Part shown: positions 7,977-16,594 of the stretch, piece by piece
Layout: every line of letters starts with the position of its first letter
Numbering within the stretch: the stretch's first letter is position 1
Source: Spirochaetota bacterium
Lineage (GTDB): Bacteria > Spirochaetota > B62-G9 > DRHN01
Direction of reading: 5' to 3'
DNA length: 64,000 nucleotides
Assembly (NCBI GenBank): GCA_016934265.1
Contig: JAFGTF010000132.1
Coordinates: 1-64,000 of the forward strand
Translations under genes and position numbers: made by a program
Notes under the pieces: model-generated
The model's database searches: none
The model's input: only the letters and a program-made list of their open reading frames with translations
Told to the model about the DNA's origin: nothing

Positions 7977-8627
7977 ATGGATTTCTGGCTTGCTTCCACT
8001 AACCTCAAGCTCGTCGAGAAGTACCTGAAACTCGGTATATTCAAAGGCGTTATCTCGAACCCGACGGTGGTCGCGGCCGAGAAGAAGAACGCGAAAAAGC
8101 TCTTCAAGGATATCTGCGAGATCGCAGAGATCGCCTACTACCAGATCGGTGACGGAACCTCGGACAGGATGCTCAGGGAGGCGCACGATTTCATAGCGAT
8201 CAACCCGGACAAGATGCGGGTCAAGGTGCCGGCGACCCTGAACGGCCTCGAGGTCATCTCCACTCTCTCCCGCGGCGGGTCGTACGTCATGGCGACCTGC
8301 GTTCCCACGAGGGCGTGGATGCTCTACGCCGCGGCAGCGGGCGCTAAGGCTGTCGCGCCGTACAGCGGGATGATCCAGAGGGCGGGTATTACGGCGAAGA
8401 CAGAGGAAGTGATCAAGATGCAGTATATCATCGACGCACAGAAGCTCGACGTCAAGATATGCACGGGCATCTACGACGCGACCGAGATCCCGCTCTACGC
8501 CTCGCACGGAGTCATGTCCTGCTTCATCTGGGGGAAGGACGTGGAAAAATACCTCGACCAGCCGCTCGTACAGGAGGCGGTCGACGGGTTCAAGAAAGAC
8601 TGGGATACGATCCAGAAGAACTACTGA
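7977..8627 (+). CDS. Transaldolase/fructose-6-phosphate aldolase-like protein
   Basis: 216 residues, the length of small TalC/FSA aldolases. The barrel begins MDFWLASTNL...GIFKGVISNPTVV, matching the 'D-x-A-x...G-V-T-N-P-x' strand of the family. The Schiff-base lysine lies in MRVKVPATLNGL (K-x-P-x-T). APYSGMIQRAG matches the 'PyvgR' region. The reaction would be reversible aldol cleavage or transfer on a ketose phosphate; the exact substrate is unknown. SD AAAGGAG lies 6-7 bp before the ATG. It is the last gene of the DUF2099-SIS-aldolase run and converges on the PduL fusion gene. Confidence 0.8.
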   Translation: MDFWLASTNLKLVEKYLKLGIFKGVISNPTVVAAEKKNAKKLFKDICEIAEIAYYQIGDGTSDRMLREAHDFIAINPDKMRVKVPATLNGLEVISTLSRGGSYVMATCVPTRAWMLYAAAAGAKAVAPYSGMIQRAGITAKTEEVIKMQYIIDAQKLDVKICTGIYDATEIPLYASHGVMSCFIWGKDVEKYLDQPLVQEAVDGFKKDWDTIQKNY

Positions 8628-8637
8628 CCGCCCGCCG

Positions 8638-8661
8638 CCGCAGGTTACTGTCAGCCTGCGG
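8638..8661. terminator. Stem-loop between convergent genes
   Basis: CCGCAGG and CCTGCGG form a 7-bp stem around a 10-nt loop, lying between the aldolase stop and the end of the fusion gene (its stop codon is inside the loop). There is no clear U-run; a bidirectional weak terminator is plausible. Confidence 0.4.
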
Positions 8662-9943
8662 GGAGCATATCGCCGAGAGACTCCATCGGCACGCCGGCTG
8701 CGTTTGCCTCGTCCGTGTCGATGTGCATCTCCAAAGCGGAGGCGTCCGTGACCCGCACGAGCACGCTCTCGCATACGGCGGTGCGGTCGCCTTTCAGGCG
8801 GACGTTCACCGAGTCGCCGTTCTTGAGACCGAATGAACCGCCGTCGTTAGGCGTCATGTGGATATGACGTCGCGCGCGTATCACCCCCTGTTCGAGGGAC
8901 ACGGTTCCATGCGGTCCCGTCATATCTATTCCCGGGGTGCCGTCGAGCTTCCCCGACTCACGTACCGGGGCCTTGAGCCCGAGCTTGAACTGATCGGTTC
9001 CCGATATCTCGACCTGCGACGCGCTCCTCGGCGGGCCGAGCACCCTCACGCGCTCGATGGCTCCTTTGGGGCCTTCTAAGACCACGGTCTCGCGCGCCGC
9101 GTACTGCCCCGGCTGCATCAAGTCCTTCCACTTCACGAGCCCGTATCCCGGGCCGAACAGCTTTTCCACGTGCTCCTGCGTGAGGTGCACATGGCGGTTG
9201 GAGATGTGGACGACTACCCTGCCGAGTAACTCCCCGGCGGGTTCCTTGACCTTTTTCCTGCACCCGAGCTTCGGGCTTTCCTTCACCTGTTCGACGGCCT
9301 TTATCACCCTCTCTCTCACGAGGTCGCCGTACTCCTCCCTGTAGCGGTCGAGCTGGCCTAAGAGCGCCTCCATGTCGCTCATGTACCGTGCGGCGAGCTT
9401 GTTGAGCGAGATCGCGACGACGTTGGCCCTGCACTGGTCGCAGGTGCAGCCTTCGTTCTCCTCGATGACGCCGTCCACCGTCTCCTCCACGAGGAGCTCC
9501 ATAACGTTTAAGGGGTCGAAGTGCGAAGAGAGCGGGCGCCTGAGCGCAGTGACCCTCCGTATCAGCTGCAGCTTGTAGGCAGTATCCACCTGCTCTTGGG
9601 TACAGATCCCCTGATCCACCAGAACCTCTCCCAGGGGGGCGAGTATATCGAGGTGAGCCTCCATCGCTTCCTCGAGCTGCGCTTTTGTAACGTATTCGAG
9701 CTCTGTGAGGACCTGGCCGATCGTGCTTGACCGCAGATACCCGTCACGCTGACGGTGCAACGCGCCCGACACCTTCGTCGCGGAACCGACCCCCGAATCG
9801 ACGATCACCTCTCCGAGACGCAACGGGACGTTCGCCTTCCTGTATTCCGCCTGGCGCTCGAGCGCTATATCCAGCTGCTCCTTCGAGACCCCGCCCTGTT
9901 CCGAAAGCAAGCTCCCGATCTTTTCACCCGAGCCCTCGTTCAT
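8651..9943 (-). CDS. MshEN-ComFB-PduL fusion: phosphate acyltransferase with putative cyclic-dinucleotide-sensing domains
   Basis: A 430-residue protein with three parts. Residues ~7-62 and ~74-128 are two MshEN-type repeats (IGSLLSEQGGVSKEQLDIAL; IGQVLTELEYVTKAQLEEAM; LGEVLVDQGICTQEQVD). Residues ~145-220 match ComFB, including CTCDQCRANVVAISLNKLAARY. Residues ~240-415 are a PduL-type phosphate propanoyl/acetyltransferase with all His motifs for the zinc sites: NRHVHL, ARRHIHM and MHIDTDEAN. PduL interconverts acyl-CoA plus Pi with acyl-phosphate plus CoA. MshEN domains are known c-di-GMP binders and ComFB proteins have been reported to bind cyclic dinucleotides, so allosteric control of acyl-phosphate metabolism is inferred. 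The start is ATG 9943 with GGGGGAA upstream; the track's TTG at 9967 lacks an SD. It is divergent from an adenylate cyclase. Confidence 0.85.
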   Translation of the reverse strand: MNEGSGEKIGSLLSEQGGVSKEQLDIALERQAEYRKANVPLRLGEVIVDSGVGSATKVSGALHRQRDGYLRSSTIGQVLTELEYVTKAQLEEAMEAHLDILAPLGEVLVDQGICTQEQVDTAYKLQLIRRVTALRRPLSSHFDPLNVMELLVEETVDGVIEENEGCTCDQCRANVVAISLNKLAARYMSDMEALLGQLDRYREEYGDLVRERVIKAVEQVKESPKLGCRKKVKEPAGELLGRVVVHISNRHVHLTQEHVEKLFGPGYGLVKWKDLMQPGQYAARETVVLEGPKGAIERVRVLGPPRSASQVEISGTDQFKLGLKAPVRESGKLDGTPGIDMTGPHGTVSLEQGVIRARRHIHMTPNDGGSFGLKNGDSVNVRLKGDRTAVCESVLVRVTDASALEMHIDTDEANAAGVPMESLGDMLPAG

Positions 9944-10072
9944 ACGCTTCCCCCTTTTTCCCGGCAACCAGATAGATACACCCTAAATCATCCCAGGGAA
10001 TTAGTCAAGCGCATGCGAACAATGGTCTTGTGGATTCCTGTAACTATGATACGCTAACAGAGGGAAATCCGT

Positions 10073-12100
10073 ATGAAATTCGGGATACGAAAGAAAATAT
10101 TTTTCATCACGCTCGGGGTGAGTATCGTAATCTCGTTCGTCATAGGCTTCTTCATATACAGACAGGCGTACAGGCTCTTCTTAGAGAACTTCTTGAACGA
10201 AAAACTCGCCCTCGCCCGCTGTATAGCCGACGCGCTCGACGGCGACGAACTGGCATCCTTCACCACGCCGGAAGCGCTTAGTGACGAGACATACAGGTAC
10301 TACCAGCGGTACCTGCACGACATCAAGAATGACAACGAAGACGTCTCGTATCTCTACGCGATCGTCTACGACCGGCGCAGAGGCCATCATGTGTATACGC
10401 TCGATGCCAATATAAACGAAACACATACCCTGTGGGTCGAGACCGATCTCTTCGCACTCATCTGCAGGTTCAACGACGGTTCGTTCCTGATAGAGCACGA
10501 GCAGAAAACATATACCGATGATTTCACCCTGGAGATAGAGGATAACACGGTACAGGTTCGCTTTGAAAGGGAGGCAGGGGCCGGGCGGGTGTACCTCGAC
10601 GATACGATCCTTTTTGCGGTCACGAACACGAGCCCGCTCACGCTCGATACGCCGTTCGGCATCATGAGCGAGTCGGATGGCCCGGCCGACCTGTCGAGAA
10701 AAGGCACCGTCCGTATCGATAACGAAGCAATTCCCCTCTACCTTACACTGAGCCTGAAGGGAATGCCCGAGTCGATTCCCGGCGAATCGTACAACGAGCA
10801 CGATCCGGAGAGCATCGAGTTCATTAACGAGCTGCTGGCGAACGACGACGACTACATAACAGAGGAGTTCGAGAAAACGGAGTTCGGGGAAAGCCTTTTC
10901 ATATACAGCATCATCCACGGCGGAGACCGGCCGACGGGCGTGCTCGGTCTCGAGGTATGGGCGAGGGAGGTAACGGAGTACAGGCGATCGATCCTTCTCG
11001 TCGCCGGCATCGTATCGGTCATCGCGTTCGTCCTCTCGGTGACCGTGTACCTGCTCGTCACGGAAAACATGGTGATAAAGGCCATCAAGAAGTTCTCGAA
11101 GGGCGTTATCGAGATCGCCAGGGGCAACTTCTCATTCCACGTGAACATTACGCGTAACGATGAGATCGGGGACCTGGCGACGACCTTCAACAGCATGGCG
11201 GACGGCCTGAAAGAAAGAGACCTCGTCAAGGACCTGTTCGGAAAATACGTGCAGAAGGAGGTCGCGGAGCGGGCGCTCAAGTCGGAGATCAAGCTGGGAG
11301 GGGAAAAGCAGGAAGGAACGGTGCTATTCAGCGACATCCGCAGCTTCACGACCATTTCGGAGGGGCTCGACCCCGAGACGCTCGTCTCAATGCTGAACCG
11401 CTACTTTACCGTGATGGTGGACAATATCATTCTCTGCAAAGGCGTTTTGGATAAGTACATAGGCGATGCGCTCATGGTGCATTTCGGCATTCTGGGAGAT
11501 GCCGACAGCTCCGCGGACAACGCGGTACGGGCGGCGATAGGAATGATGGAGTCTCTACATGAATTCAACAGCGGGCAGGAATCACTCGGCAGGCCTGAAA
11601 TCAGCATCGGCGTAGGCATACACACGGGCGACCTCGTCGCCGGCAACATCGGCTCCCCCAACAGGATGGAGTACACCGTGATCGGCGATACGGTTAACCT
11701 CGCCTCGCGAGCCGAGGGGCTTACCAAGCTGTTCGGTGCCAGTATCGTCATCACACAGGCCACGTACGCGGCGCTGAAGAAGCCGGACAGCTACCTCATA
11801 CGGCCGCTCGATCTCATTGTGGTAAAGGGCAAAACCAAACCGGTACAGATGTACGAAGTCTTCGACGCGGACGACGAGGAAAAAAGAAACCTGAAACGAA
11901 AGACCGGTGACACGCTTCAGCGCGCGGTCGCCCTCTATAGAAAAATGAACTTCAACGAGGCGAAAAAAATCTTCGGCGAATTGACGGCGATTAACCCTGA
12001 AGACAGACTGTTATCCTACTTCTCGGACCTCTGCGACTATTTCACAGAAAACCCGCCGCCCGAGGGGTGGGACGGCAGCACGGCGATGCATGAAAAATAA
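10073..12100 (+). CDS. Membrane class III adenylate cyclase (sensor-HAMP-CYCc)
   Basis: 675 residues. A TM helix at ~9-31, an extracytoplasmic sensor region at ~32-300 of Cache-like layout (YLYAIVYDRRRGHHVYTLDA), a second TM at ~308-332, a HAMP linker, then a class III cyclase domain at ~400-590. Metal-binding Asp residues are in VLFSDIRSFT and DKYIGDALMVHFG. The Lys of DKYIGD and the Asp of VIGDTVNLASR fit adenylyl rather than guanylyl specificity. The C-terminus (QRAVALYRKMNFNEAKKIF) looks TPR-like. It would make cAMP in response to an external ligand. SD AGAGGGAAATCC precedes the ATG. It is divergent from the MshEN-ComFB-PduL gene, with about 130 bp shared. Confidence 0.9.
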   Translation: MKFGIRKKIFFITLGVSIVISFVIGFFIYRQAYRLFLENFLNEKLALARCIADALDGDELASFTTPEALSDETYRYYQRYLHDIKNDNEDVSYLYAIVYDRRRGHHVYTLDANINETHTLWVETDLFALICRFNDGSFLIEHEQKTYTDDFTLEIEDNTVQVRFEREAGAGRVYLDDTILFAVTNTSPLTLDTPFGIMSESDGPADLSRKGTVRIDNEAIPLYLTLSLKGMPESIPGESYNEHDPESIEFINELLANDDDYITEEFEKTEFGESLFIYSIIHGGDRPTGVLGLEVWAREVTEYRRSILLVAGIVSVIAFVLSVTVYLLVTENMVIKAIKKFSKGVIEIARGNFSFHVNITRNDEIGDLATTFNSMADGLKERDLVKDLFGKYVQKEVAERALKSEIKLGGEKQEGTVLFSDIRSFTTISEGLDPETLVSMLNRYFTVMVDNIILCKGVLDKYIGDALMVHFGILGDADSSADNAVRAAIGMMESLHEFNSGQESLGRPEISIGVGIHTGDLVAGNIGSPNRMEYTVIGDTVNLASRAEGLTKLFGASIVITQATYAALKKPDSYLIRPLDLIVVKGKTKPVQMYEVFDADDEEKRNLKRKTGDTLQRAVALYRKMNFNEAKKIFGELTAINPEDRLLSYFSDLCDYFTENPPPEGWDGSTAMHEK

Positions 12101-12106
12101 GACTCC

Positions 12107-13090
12107 CTACTCGAAGTACTCGAACGCGTCGATGATGTCGAGATATACCCCATTGAAGCCGGCGGCGATGATCCTGTCGAGATACGCGTCACGGCTCCCG
12201 AATATGACCGCCCGCCACTCCGGGTCCCAGTATTTCACCTTGTAGTTACCGGGCCAGTCCGGATTTTCGCCGGCGAGCCACGAAGGGGGGTTCCGTTTCC
12301 AGCTCGTACGCCAGTAATAGCGGTACTCCTCCGCTTCCCCTATGCTCATATAGGATATGACAAGCCGCCTGCCGCCGTTTCTTTTTCTCTTGAGGGCCAG
12401 AACGTCTTCTGAGGCAAGCATCCGCTGGTCGCCGTTTTCATCTTCGAAGAACGCGTCCATTATGATCACATCGTAATTGGTCGCGGAAAGATCGCGTATG
12501 TAGTCTTTCTTGCCGCTCCAGCCGCCCGGGTCGAGCAGGTATAGAAAGTTCTTCGCCTCCTTAAGGGCGGTGACGTCGTTCGCGTTTTCGTTCCGTATAG
12601 GTCGCGGGTAATCCGGGATCACATCGAGGTCGCGCTCAGGGGCCTGAAACGAAACATAGCCTTTTTTCGAGTTCAGCTCGAACGCGTCGTCCATCTTACG
12701 ACGGTCCCAACAGTAGTCGGTGACCAGCACGGCGACTCCCCCGCTTTTTGTGGCATCGAGGAAAAAGATGAGATATTCGGTGTCCTGTATCGGAGTCGGC
12801 GCGTTGTCTCTCACATATCCGTAGAAAAGATCCTCCTGCCCCGCTCCGTCAACCGCTTCGATATATTCCGGCACCGGCATTCCCTCGGAGTCTCCCCCTT
12901 CCCTCATGAGCTCGTGACCGTTCTGCGGGACGATACAGAAACCCGGATCCTTCTTCTTTGCGTACCTGCTTATATCCTGAACGAAATCGCGCATTCGCTG
13001 CTTGTAATCGACCTCCCCGGCCGCGTACGAATACTGCAATACGATGATACCGATTATCGCAACAGCCCTTACACCACGTGCCACCCACAT
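12107..13090 (-). CDS. Exported GH114-like endo-alpha-1,4-polygalactosaminidase family protein
   Basis: 327 residues with an N-terminal signal (AVAIIGIIVLQYSYAAG). The barrel motifs of the TM1410/MJ1477/GH114 family are visible: NFLYLLDPGG, YDVIIMDAFFEDE, RLVISYMSIGEAEEYRYYW, NPDWPGNYKVKYWDPEWR and FNGVYLDIIDAFEYF. The acidic residues in IMDAFF and YLDIID are the likely catalytic ones. Characterised relatives hydrolyse alpha-1,4-galactosamine polymers, but many members are untested. SD AAAGGAGG lies about 9 bp upstream. It converges with the adenylate cyclase gene (6-bp gap) and follows the Gfo/Idh/MocA gene on the same strand. Confidence 0.75.
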   Translation of the reverse strand: MWVARGVRAVAIIGIIVLQYSYAAGEVDYKQRMRDFVQDISRYAKKKDPGFCIVPQNGHELMREGGDSEGMPVPEYIEAVDGAGQEDLFYGYVRDNAPTPIQDTEYLIFFLDATKSGGVAVLVTDYCWDRRKMDDAFELNSKKGYVSFQAPERDLDVIPDYPRPIRNENANDVTALKEAKNFLYLLDPGGWSGKKDYIRDLSATNYDVIIMDAFFEDENGDQRMLASEDVLALKRKRNGGRRLVISYMSIGEAEEYRYYWRTSWKRNPPSWLAGENPDWPGNYKVKYWDPEWRAVIFGSRDAYLDRIIAAGFNGVYLDIIDAFEYFE

Positions 13091-13178
13091 GGTCCGAATC
13101 CTCCTTTAGTACACGGGTTTCGACCGCAACGCTCGAACGTTTATCCCTTCTCGTTCAGCCACAGGTCTATCGGCCTCT

Positions 13179-14243
13179 TTACTCCAGCCGGCCTGAACGG
13201 CAGCTGCACCCTCTCCGGCCGGACGAAGCCGAGCTGTACCCGGCGTAGAGGGCCTCCTGCACGACCCGCCCGTCCTCACCGGTCGCGATCGGCTCCTCTT
13301 TGCCCCGCACGCACCGCGCGAAGTGGCGCATCTCCTGCGGAAATCCGTAATTGTAGAGCTCTTCGAACACCGGGTAGGTCCAGCCCATGGTGGAGGGCGC
13401 CTTCTCAACCGCGTATCCGTACCCGCGCTCGCTGTAGGTGGGGAGCGCGTTCCCCATATGGAGATCGGCGTAGGTCAAACCGTCCGAGCCGTACACCTCT
13501 ATCCTGTCCTCCATGCCGCCCCGGCGGGCCCAGGAATCCTCGACGAGGCCGACCGCGCCGTTTTCGAACTCGAGGATGCAGATCGAATCGTCCTCCCCCT
13601 TCGTTTTGTCCCCGTGCACGTGCGTGTTCATATGGCAGAAAACCGACTTGATGGCCGGTCTCCCTAAAAACCAGTAGCAGAACGCAATGCCGTGGCACCC
13701 CATGTCCATGAACACCCCGCCGCCGGATCGCTCGACATCCCAGAACCAGGGCTCATGCGGCCCGAAATGCTTCTCCGACTGCTTTACCATGTACAGCGTT
13801 CCGAACGCTCCCTGGTCCGCCATCTCCTTGGCCTTCACGTATTTCGGCGTAAAGAAGAGTTCCTCCGCATACATGAGGAGCACTCCTTTCTTCCTGCAGG
13901 TATCGATCATCTCGTCCGCTTCCTCGAGCGTAATGCAGAGCGGCTTCTCGCATACCACGTGCTTGCCGGCCCGGGCGCAGTCGATCGTCATCTGCGCGTG
14001 AAGATAGTTCGGCGCCGCGACCGTGATCATCTCGATCTCCGGTGACTCGAGCATCTCTCTGTAGTCGGTAAAGGCCGACGGTATACGGTACTTCTTTGCA
14101 AACGCCTCGACATGCTTTTTCGTCGGCGAGGCGCACGCGACGACCTCCGCCTCGTCCGGCATGATCCTGAACGATTCCGCATGTATGTCCGCTTCAAACC
14201 CGGACCCGATGATACCGACCTTCACTCTGCCCTTGCTCGCCAT
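13179..14243 (-). CDS. Gfo/Idh/MocA-family oxidoreductase, C-terminus frameshifted
   Basis: 354 residues as read. The N-terminal Rossmann fold starts KVGIIGSGFEADIHAESF, and the catalytic-type motif AGKHVVCEKPLCITLEEAD carries the family E-K-P. The C-terminal half holds GGGVFMDMGCHGIAFCYWFLG and the G-x-x-D-x-x-x-H-like region. Such enzymes are NAD(P)-dependent sugar or inositol dehydrogenases. The last 13 residues (GCSCRSGRLE) do not fit the family: moving to the -1 frame at GGAGAGGG (about 13210-13220) restores VQLPFRPAGVKRPIDLWLNEKG, ending at 13141. Either a real frameshift near the C-terminus or a sequence error. The enzyme core is complete. SD AGAAGGAGG precedes the ATG. Confidence 0.8.
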   Translation of the reverse strand: MASKGRVKVGIIGSGFEADIHAESFRIMPDEAEVVACASPTKKHVEAFAKKYRIPSAFTDYREMLESPEIEMITVAAPNYLHAQMTIDCARAGKHVVCEKPLCITLEEADEMIDTCRKKGVLLMYAEELFFTPKYVKAKEMADQGAFGTLYMVKQSEKHFGPHEPWFWDVERSGGGVFMDMGCHGIAFCYWFLGRPAIKSVFCHMNTHVHGDKTKGEDDSICILEFENGAVGLVEDSWARRGGMEDRIEVYGSDGLTYADLHMGNALPTYSERGYGYAVEKAPSTMGWTYPVFEELYNYGFPQEMRHFARCVRGKEEPIATGEDGRVVQEALYAGYSSASSGRRGCSCRSGRLE

Positions 14244-14675
14244 AAAAACTCCTCCTTCTGATATCCCCCGCAGCCAATGGTGTCGATAACGTCTTCAATC
14301 AAAACTCAAAGAGGTCCACGGCGGTTACATTGCACCGATAAACCGCCCTGCAATATATGTAACAGTTTGACGCACACGGCTGTATATGTCAAGTAGTTGA
14401 AGCCGGTCATACAAGAATGCGGCACAGCATGCCACCCGCGCCCTGTAAAGCCAGAGCGCCGCACCCCGAGCAAACTGAAATAGTGATTACTTTCCCATGA
14501 TATTATTGTATATTTTAGGGTGTTTGTTATGTTCGTCCCTGCACCCGGTACCCAAAAATGATTGATCGACCGTGAGTTCGTATATCACCGTTTTACTATC
14601 AGCGCGGAAGATATTATCTTAGATTTTTTGCGGAGTCGGGACGGATAAAACTGAGATGAACAAGGAGCTTTAGGG
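14244..14675. other. Intergenic region between divergent genes
   Basis: 432 bp between the Gfo/Idh/MocA gene (-) and the oxoamine synthase gene (+). It must carry both promoters. A 13-bp palindrome AAGATATTATCTT at 14608-14620 sits about 55 bp before the oxoamine synthase start and overlaps a possible -10 (TATTAT). No gene or RNA is recognised. Confidence 0.5.
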
Positions 14676-15971
14676 ATGGCCCTGAATAAACGGGATATCG
14701 ATCTGAACAATGTCAACTGCGACGACTATACTACCGCGGATTTCTACGAATTCGAAAGCGACGATCTCTTCGAGGTCTCGGAATACTTCTATGAAATGTA
14801 CCAGGACGGAGTGAGAAAGAAATACATGGTATACGGCCAGCCGGTCATGAGCGCACCGCTTGACGAGTTCGAAGTGTACGATATCACAAGCGGCTCCGTT
14901 CGGCGGTTTTTGAACTTCTGCTCGTACAACTATCTCGGCTATTCCTATCACCCGGAAGTCAAAAAGGCCGTCAAGGACACGATCGACAAGTATGGGACCG
15001 GGGCGGTCTCTGCGCCCCTTTTAAGCGGGTACTTCGACATAACCCAGAAGCTCGAATCGACCCTCGCGGAGTTCAAGGGGCATGAGGCCGCGATCGTCTT
15101 CCCGACTGGATACAGCGCCAACCTCGGCACCCTTTCCGGTATTCTTCGGCCCGGCGACGTCGCAGTGCTCGATATGCTTTCGCACGCTTCTATTTACGAC
15201 GGCGTACGTCTTTCCGGCGCGGATATCAAGGTCTTCGTCCACAACAATCCCAGGCACCTGGAAAAGGTTCTGAAAGGGCTGAAAACGAAGCGGGTCATGG
15301 TCTGTATCGAGGGGGTGTACTCGATGGACGGCGATCTCGCCAACCTCCCGGAGATCGTTCCGATATGCAAGAAATACGGCGCCAAGATCCTGCTGGACGA
15401 GGCGCACGCGAGCCTCGTCTTCGGTGAACGGGGCGCGGGCGTTGCGGAGCATTTCGGGATTGAGGACGAGATCGACATATCCATCGGAACGTTCAGCAAG
15501 TCCTTCGGCGCCATCGGAGGGTTCGCATCCGGCGGACTAAAGCTCATGACCTATCTCCGGATGTATGCAAGGGCCTATGTCTTCTCCTGTGCGGTGGCAC
15601 CGCATACCGCGGCGGGAATTCTGAAGATTCTCGAGATCTACCAGAAGGACAAGTCCTACAGGGACAAGCTCTGGGAGAATACCCGTTACATGCACGAGAA
15701 GCTGAAATCAGCAGGACTGGACATCGGCAACTCGAAATCACACGTCATTCCGGTGATGGCGGGTAACGATCTCAGGCTGCGGGAAATATCGAAGCGGCTC
15801 CAGGAGAAGGGGCTCTACACCGGTGTCGTCACCTACCCTGCAGTGTCGAAAAACAAGACGAGGCTCAGGCTCTCCATCTCGTCCTACCATACGAAAGAGG
15901 AGATGGACCGCTGCGTCGAAATACTGAAATCGGTCTTCGATGAGACGAAGGACTGGACTCCCCGGCGCTGA
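14676..15971 (+). CDS. Alpha-oxoamine synthase family PLP enzyme (KBL/AONS/SPT-like)
   Basis: 431 residues, fold-type I aminotransferase of the alpha-oxoamine synthase group. It has NFCSYNYLGYSYHPEV, the conserved 'N-Y-L-G' start of the domain, DMLSHASIYDGVRLSGA, ILLDEAHASLVFGERGAG (Asp-Ala-His binding PLP) and the PLP lysine in SIGTFSKSFGAIGG. These enzymes condense an amino acid with an acyl-CoA (glycine C-acetyltransferase, 8-amino-7-oxononanoate synthase, serine palmitoyltransferase). The extra ~60 N-terminal residues (YTTADFYEFESDDLFEVSEYFYEMYQDG) resemble bacterial SPT-like or polyketide-linked members more than biotin BioF. No biotin or threonine genes are adjacent, so the substrate stays open. 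SD AAGGAGC precedes the ATG. Confidence 0.8.
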   Translation: MALNKRDIDLNNVNCDDYTTADFYEFESDDLFEVSEYFYEMYQDGVRKKYMVYGQPVMSAPLDEFEVYDITSGSVRRFLNFCSYNYLGYSYHPEVKKAVKDTIDKYGTGAVSAPLLSGYFDITQKLESTLAEFKGHEAAIVFPTGYSANLGTLSGILRPGDVAVLDMLSHASIYDGVRLSGADIKVFVHNNPRHLEKVLKGLKTKRVMVCIEGVYSMDGDLANLPEIVPICKKYGAKILLDEAHASLVFGERGAGVAEHFGIEDEIDISIGTFSKSFGAIGGFASGGLKLMTYLRMYARAYVFSCAVAPHTAAGILKILEIYQKDKSYRDKLWENTRYMHEKLKSAGLDIGNSKSHVIPVMAGNDLRLREISKRLQEKGLYTGVVTYPAVSKNKTRLRLSISSYHTKEEMDRCVEILKSVFDETKDWTPRR

Positions 15972-15988
15972 CGGTAAACAATAAAGCC

Positions 15989-16567
15989 CTACCGCTCATC
16001 ATTCTCCTCAAGCTGAATATCCGGGTACAGTTCTTTCGCGCATTCGGGGCACAGGCCGTGACTGAACTGGGCGCCGGAGCGCTGGCTCACGTAGGTCTCG
16101 ACATGTATCCAATTTCCCTTCTCGTCACGTATCTTCTTGCAGCGAGCGCATATGGAGAGTATGCCTCTGATGGTCTGGGTCTTCGAGATCGCCGCTTTCA
16201 GGCTCTGTATCAGTTTCTCTCTTGCCGCCTGCGCCATCTTCCTTTCCGTTATATCCTGACCGGAGCTCAGGGTTCCCACAACGGCACCGTTTTTGTCCCA
16301 CACTACGACATTGTGCCACGCGATGATCCGCTGTTCCCCTCCCTTCGTTCTTAAACGGTTCTCGACGTATTCGTACTGTTCCTGCCCCTGCTCCTGCGCC
16401 ATTATCCTCGTAAATACCGACTCGGCCTTCGGACGGAATTTCACGGGCAAAAATTCCTCGAACCAGTTCTTCCCGATTACCTCCTTCCCGCAGTATCCCA
16501 GTATGCTGCACCCTTTCCTGTTGATCATCGTGACCCGGCCCTCCACATCGAGCGCAAGTAGCATCAC
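15989..16567 (-). pseudogene. PAS-domain remnant of a MASE3-PAS sensor protein
   Basis: 192 residues. A PAS domain (LLALDVEGRVTMINRKGCSILGYCGKEVIGKNWFEEFLP ... GTLSSGQDITERK) is followed by a coiled linker and a C-terminal Cys-rich tail, ILSICARCKKIRDEKGNWIHVETYVSQRSGAQFSHGLCPECAKELYP. That tail is common in bacterial PAS signalling proteins. It lacks its own good start, and reading upstream runs directly into the broken MASE3 sequence at 16595-16822. I interpret both as pieces of one gene that suffered an internal deletion and frameshift. A short soluble PAS product from ATG 16567 cannot be excluded. Confidence 0.65.
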
Positions 16568-16594
16568 CTCCGATATGAAGCATGTCGAGGGTGC

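Noticed and set aside
7752-8774. Long antisense ORF (340 codons) over the SIS and aldolase genes
   Set aside because: Arg/His/Val-rich shadow of real genes on the other strand; same reasoning applies to 5936-6922, 1159-1956, 10181-10918 and 32144-33040.
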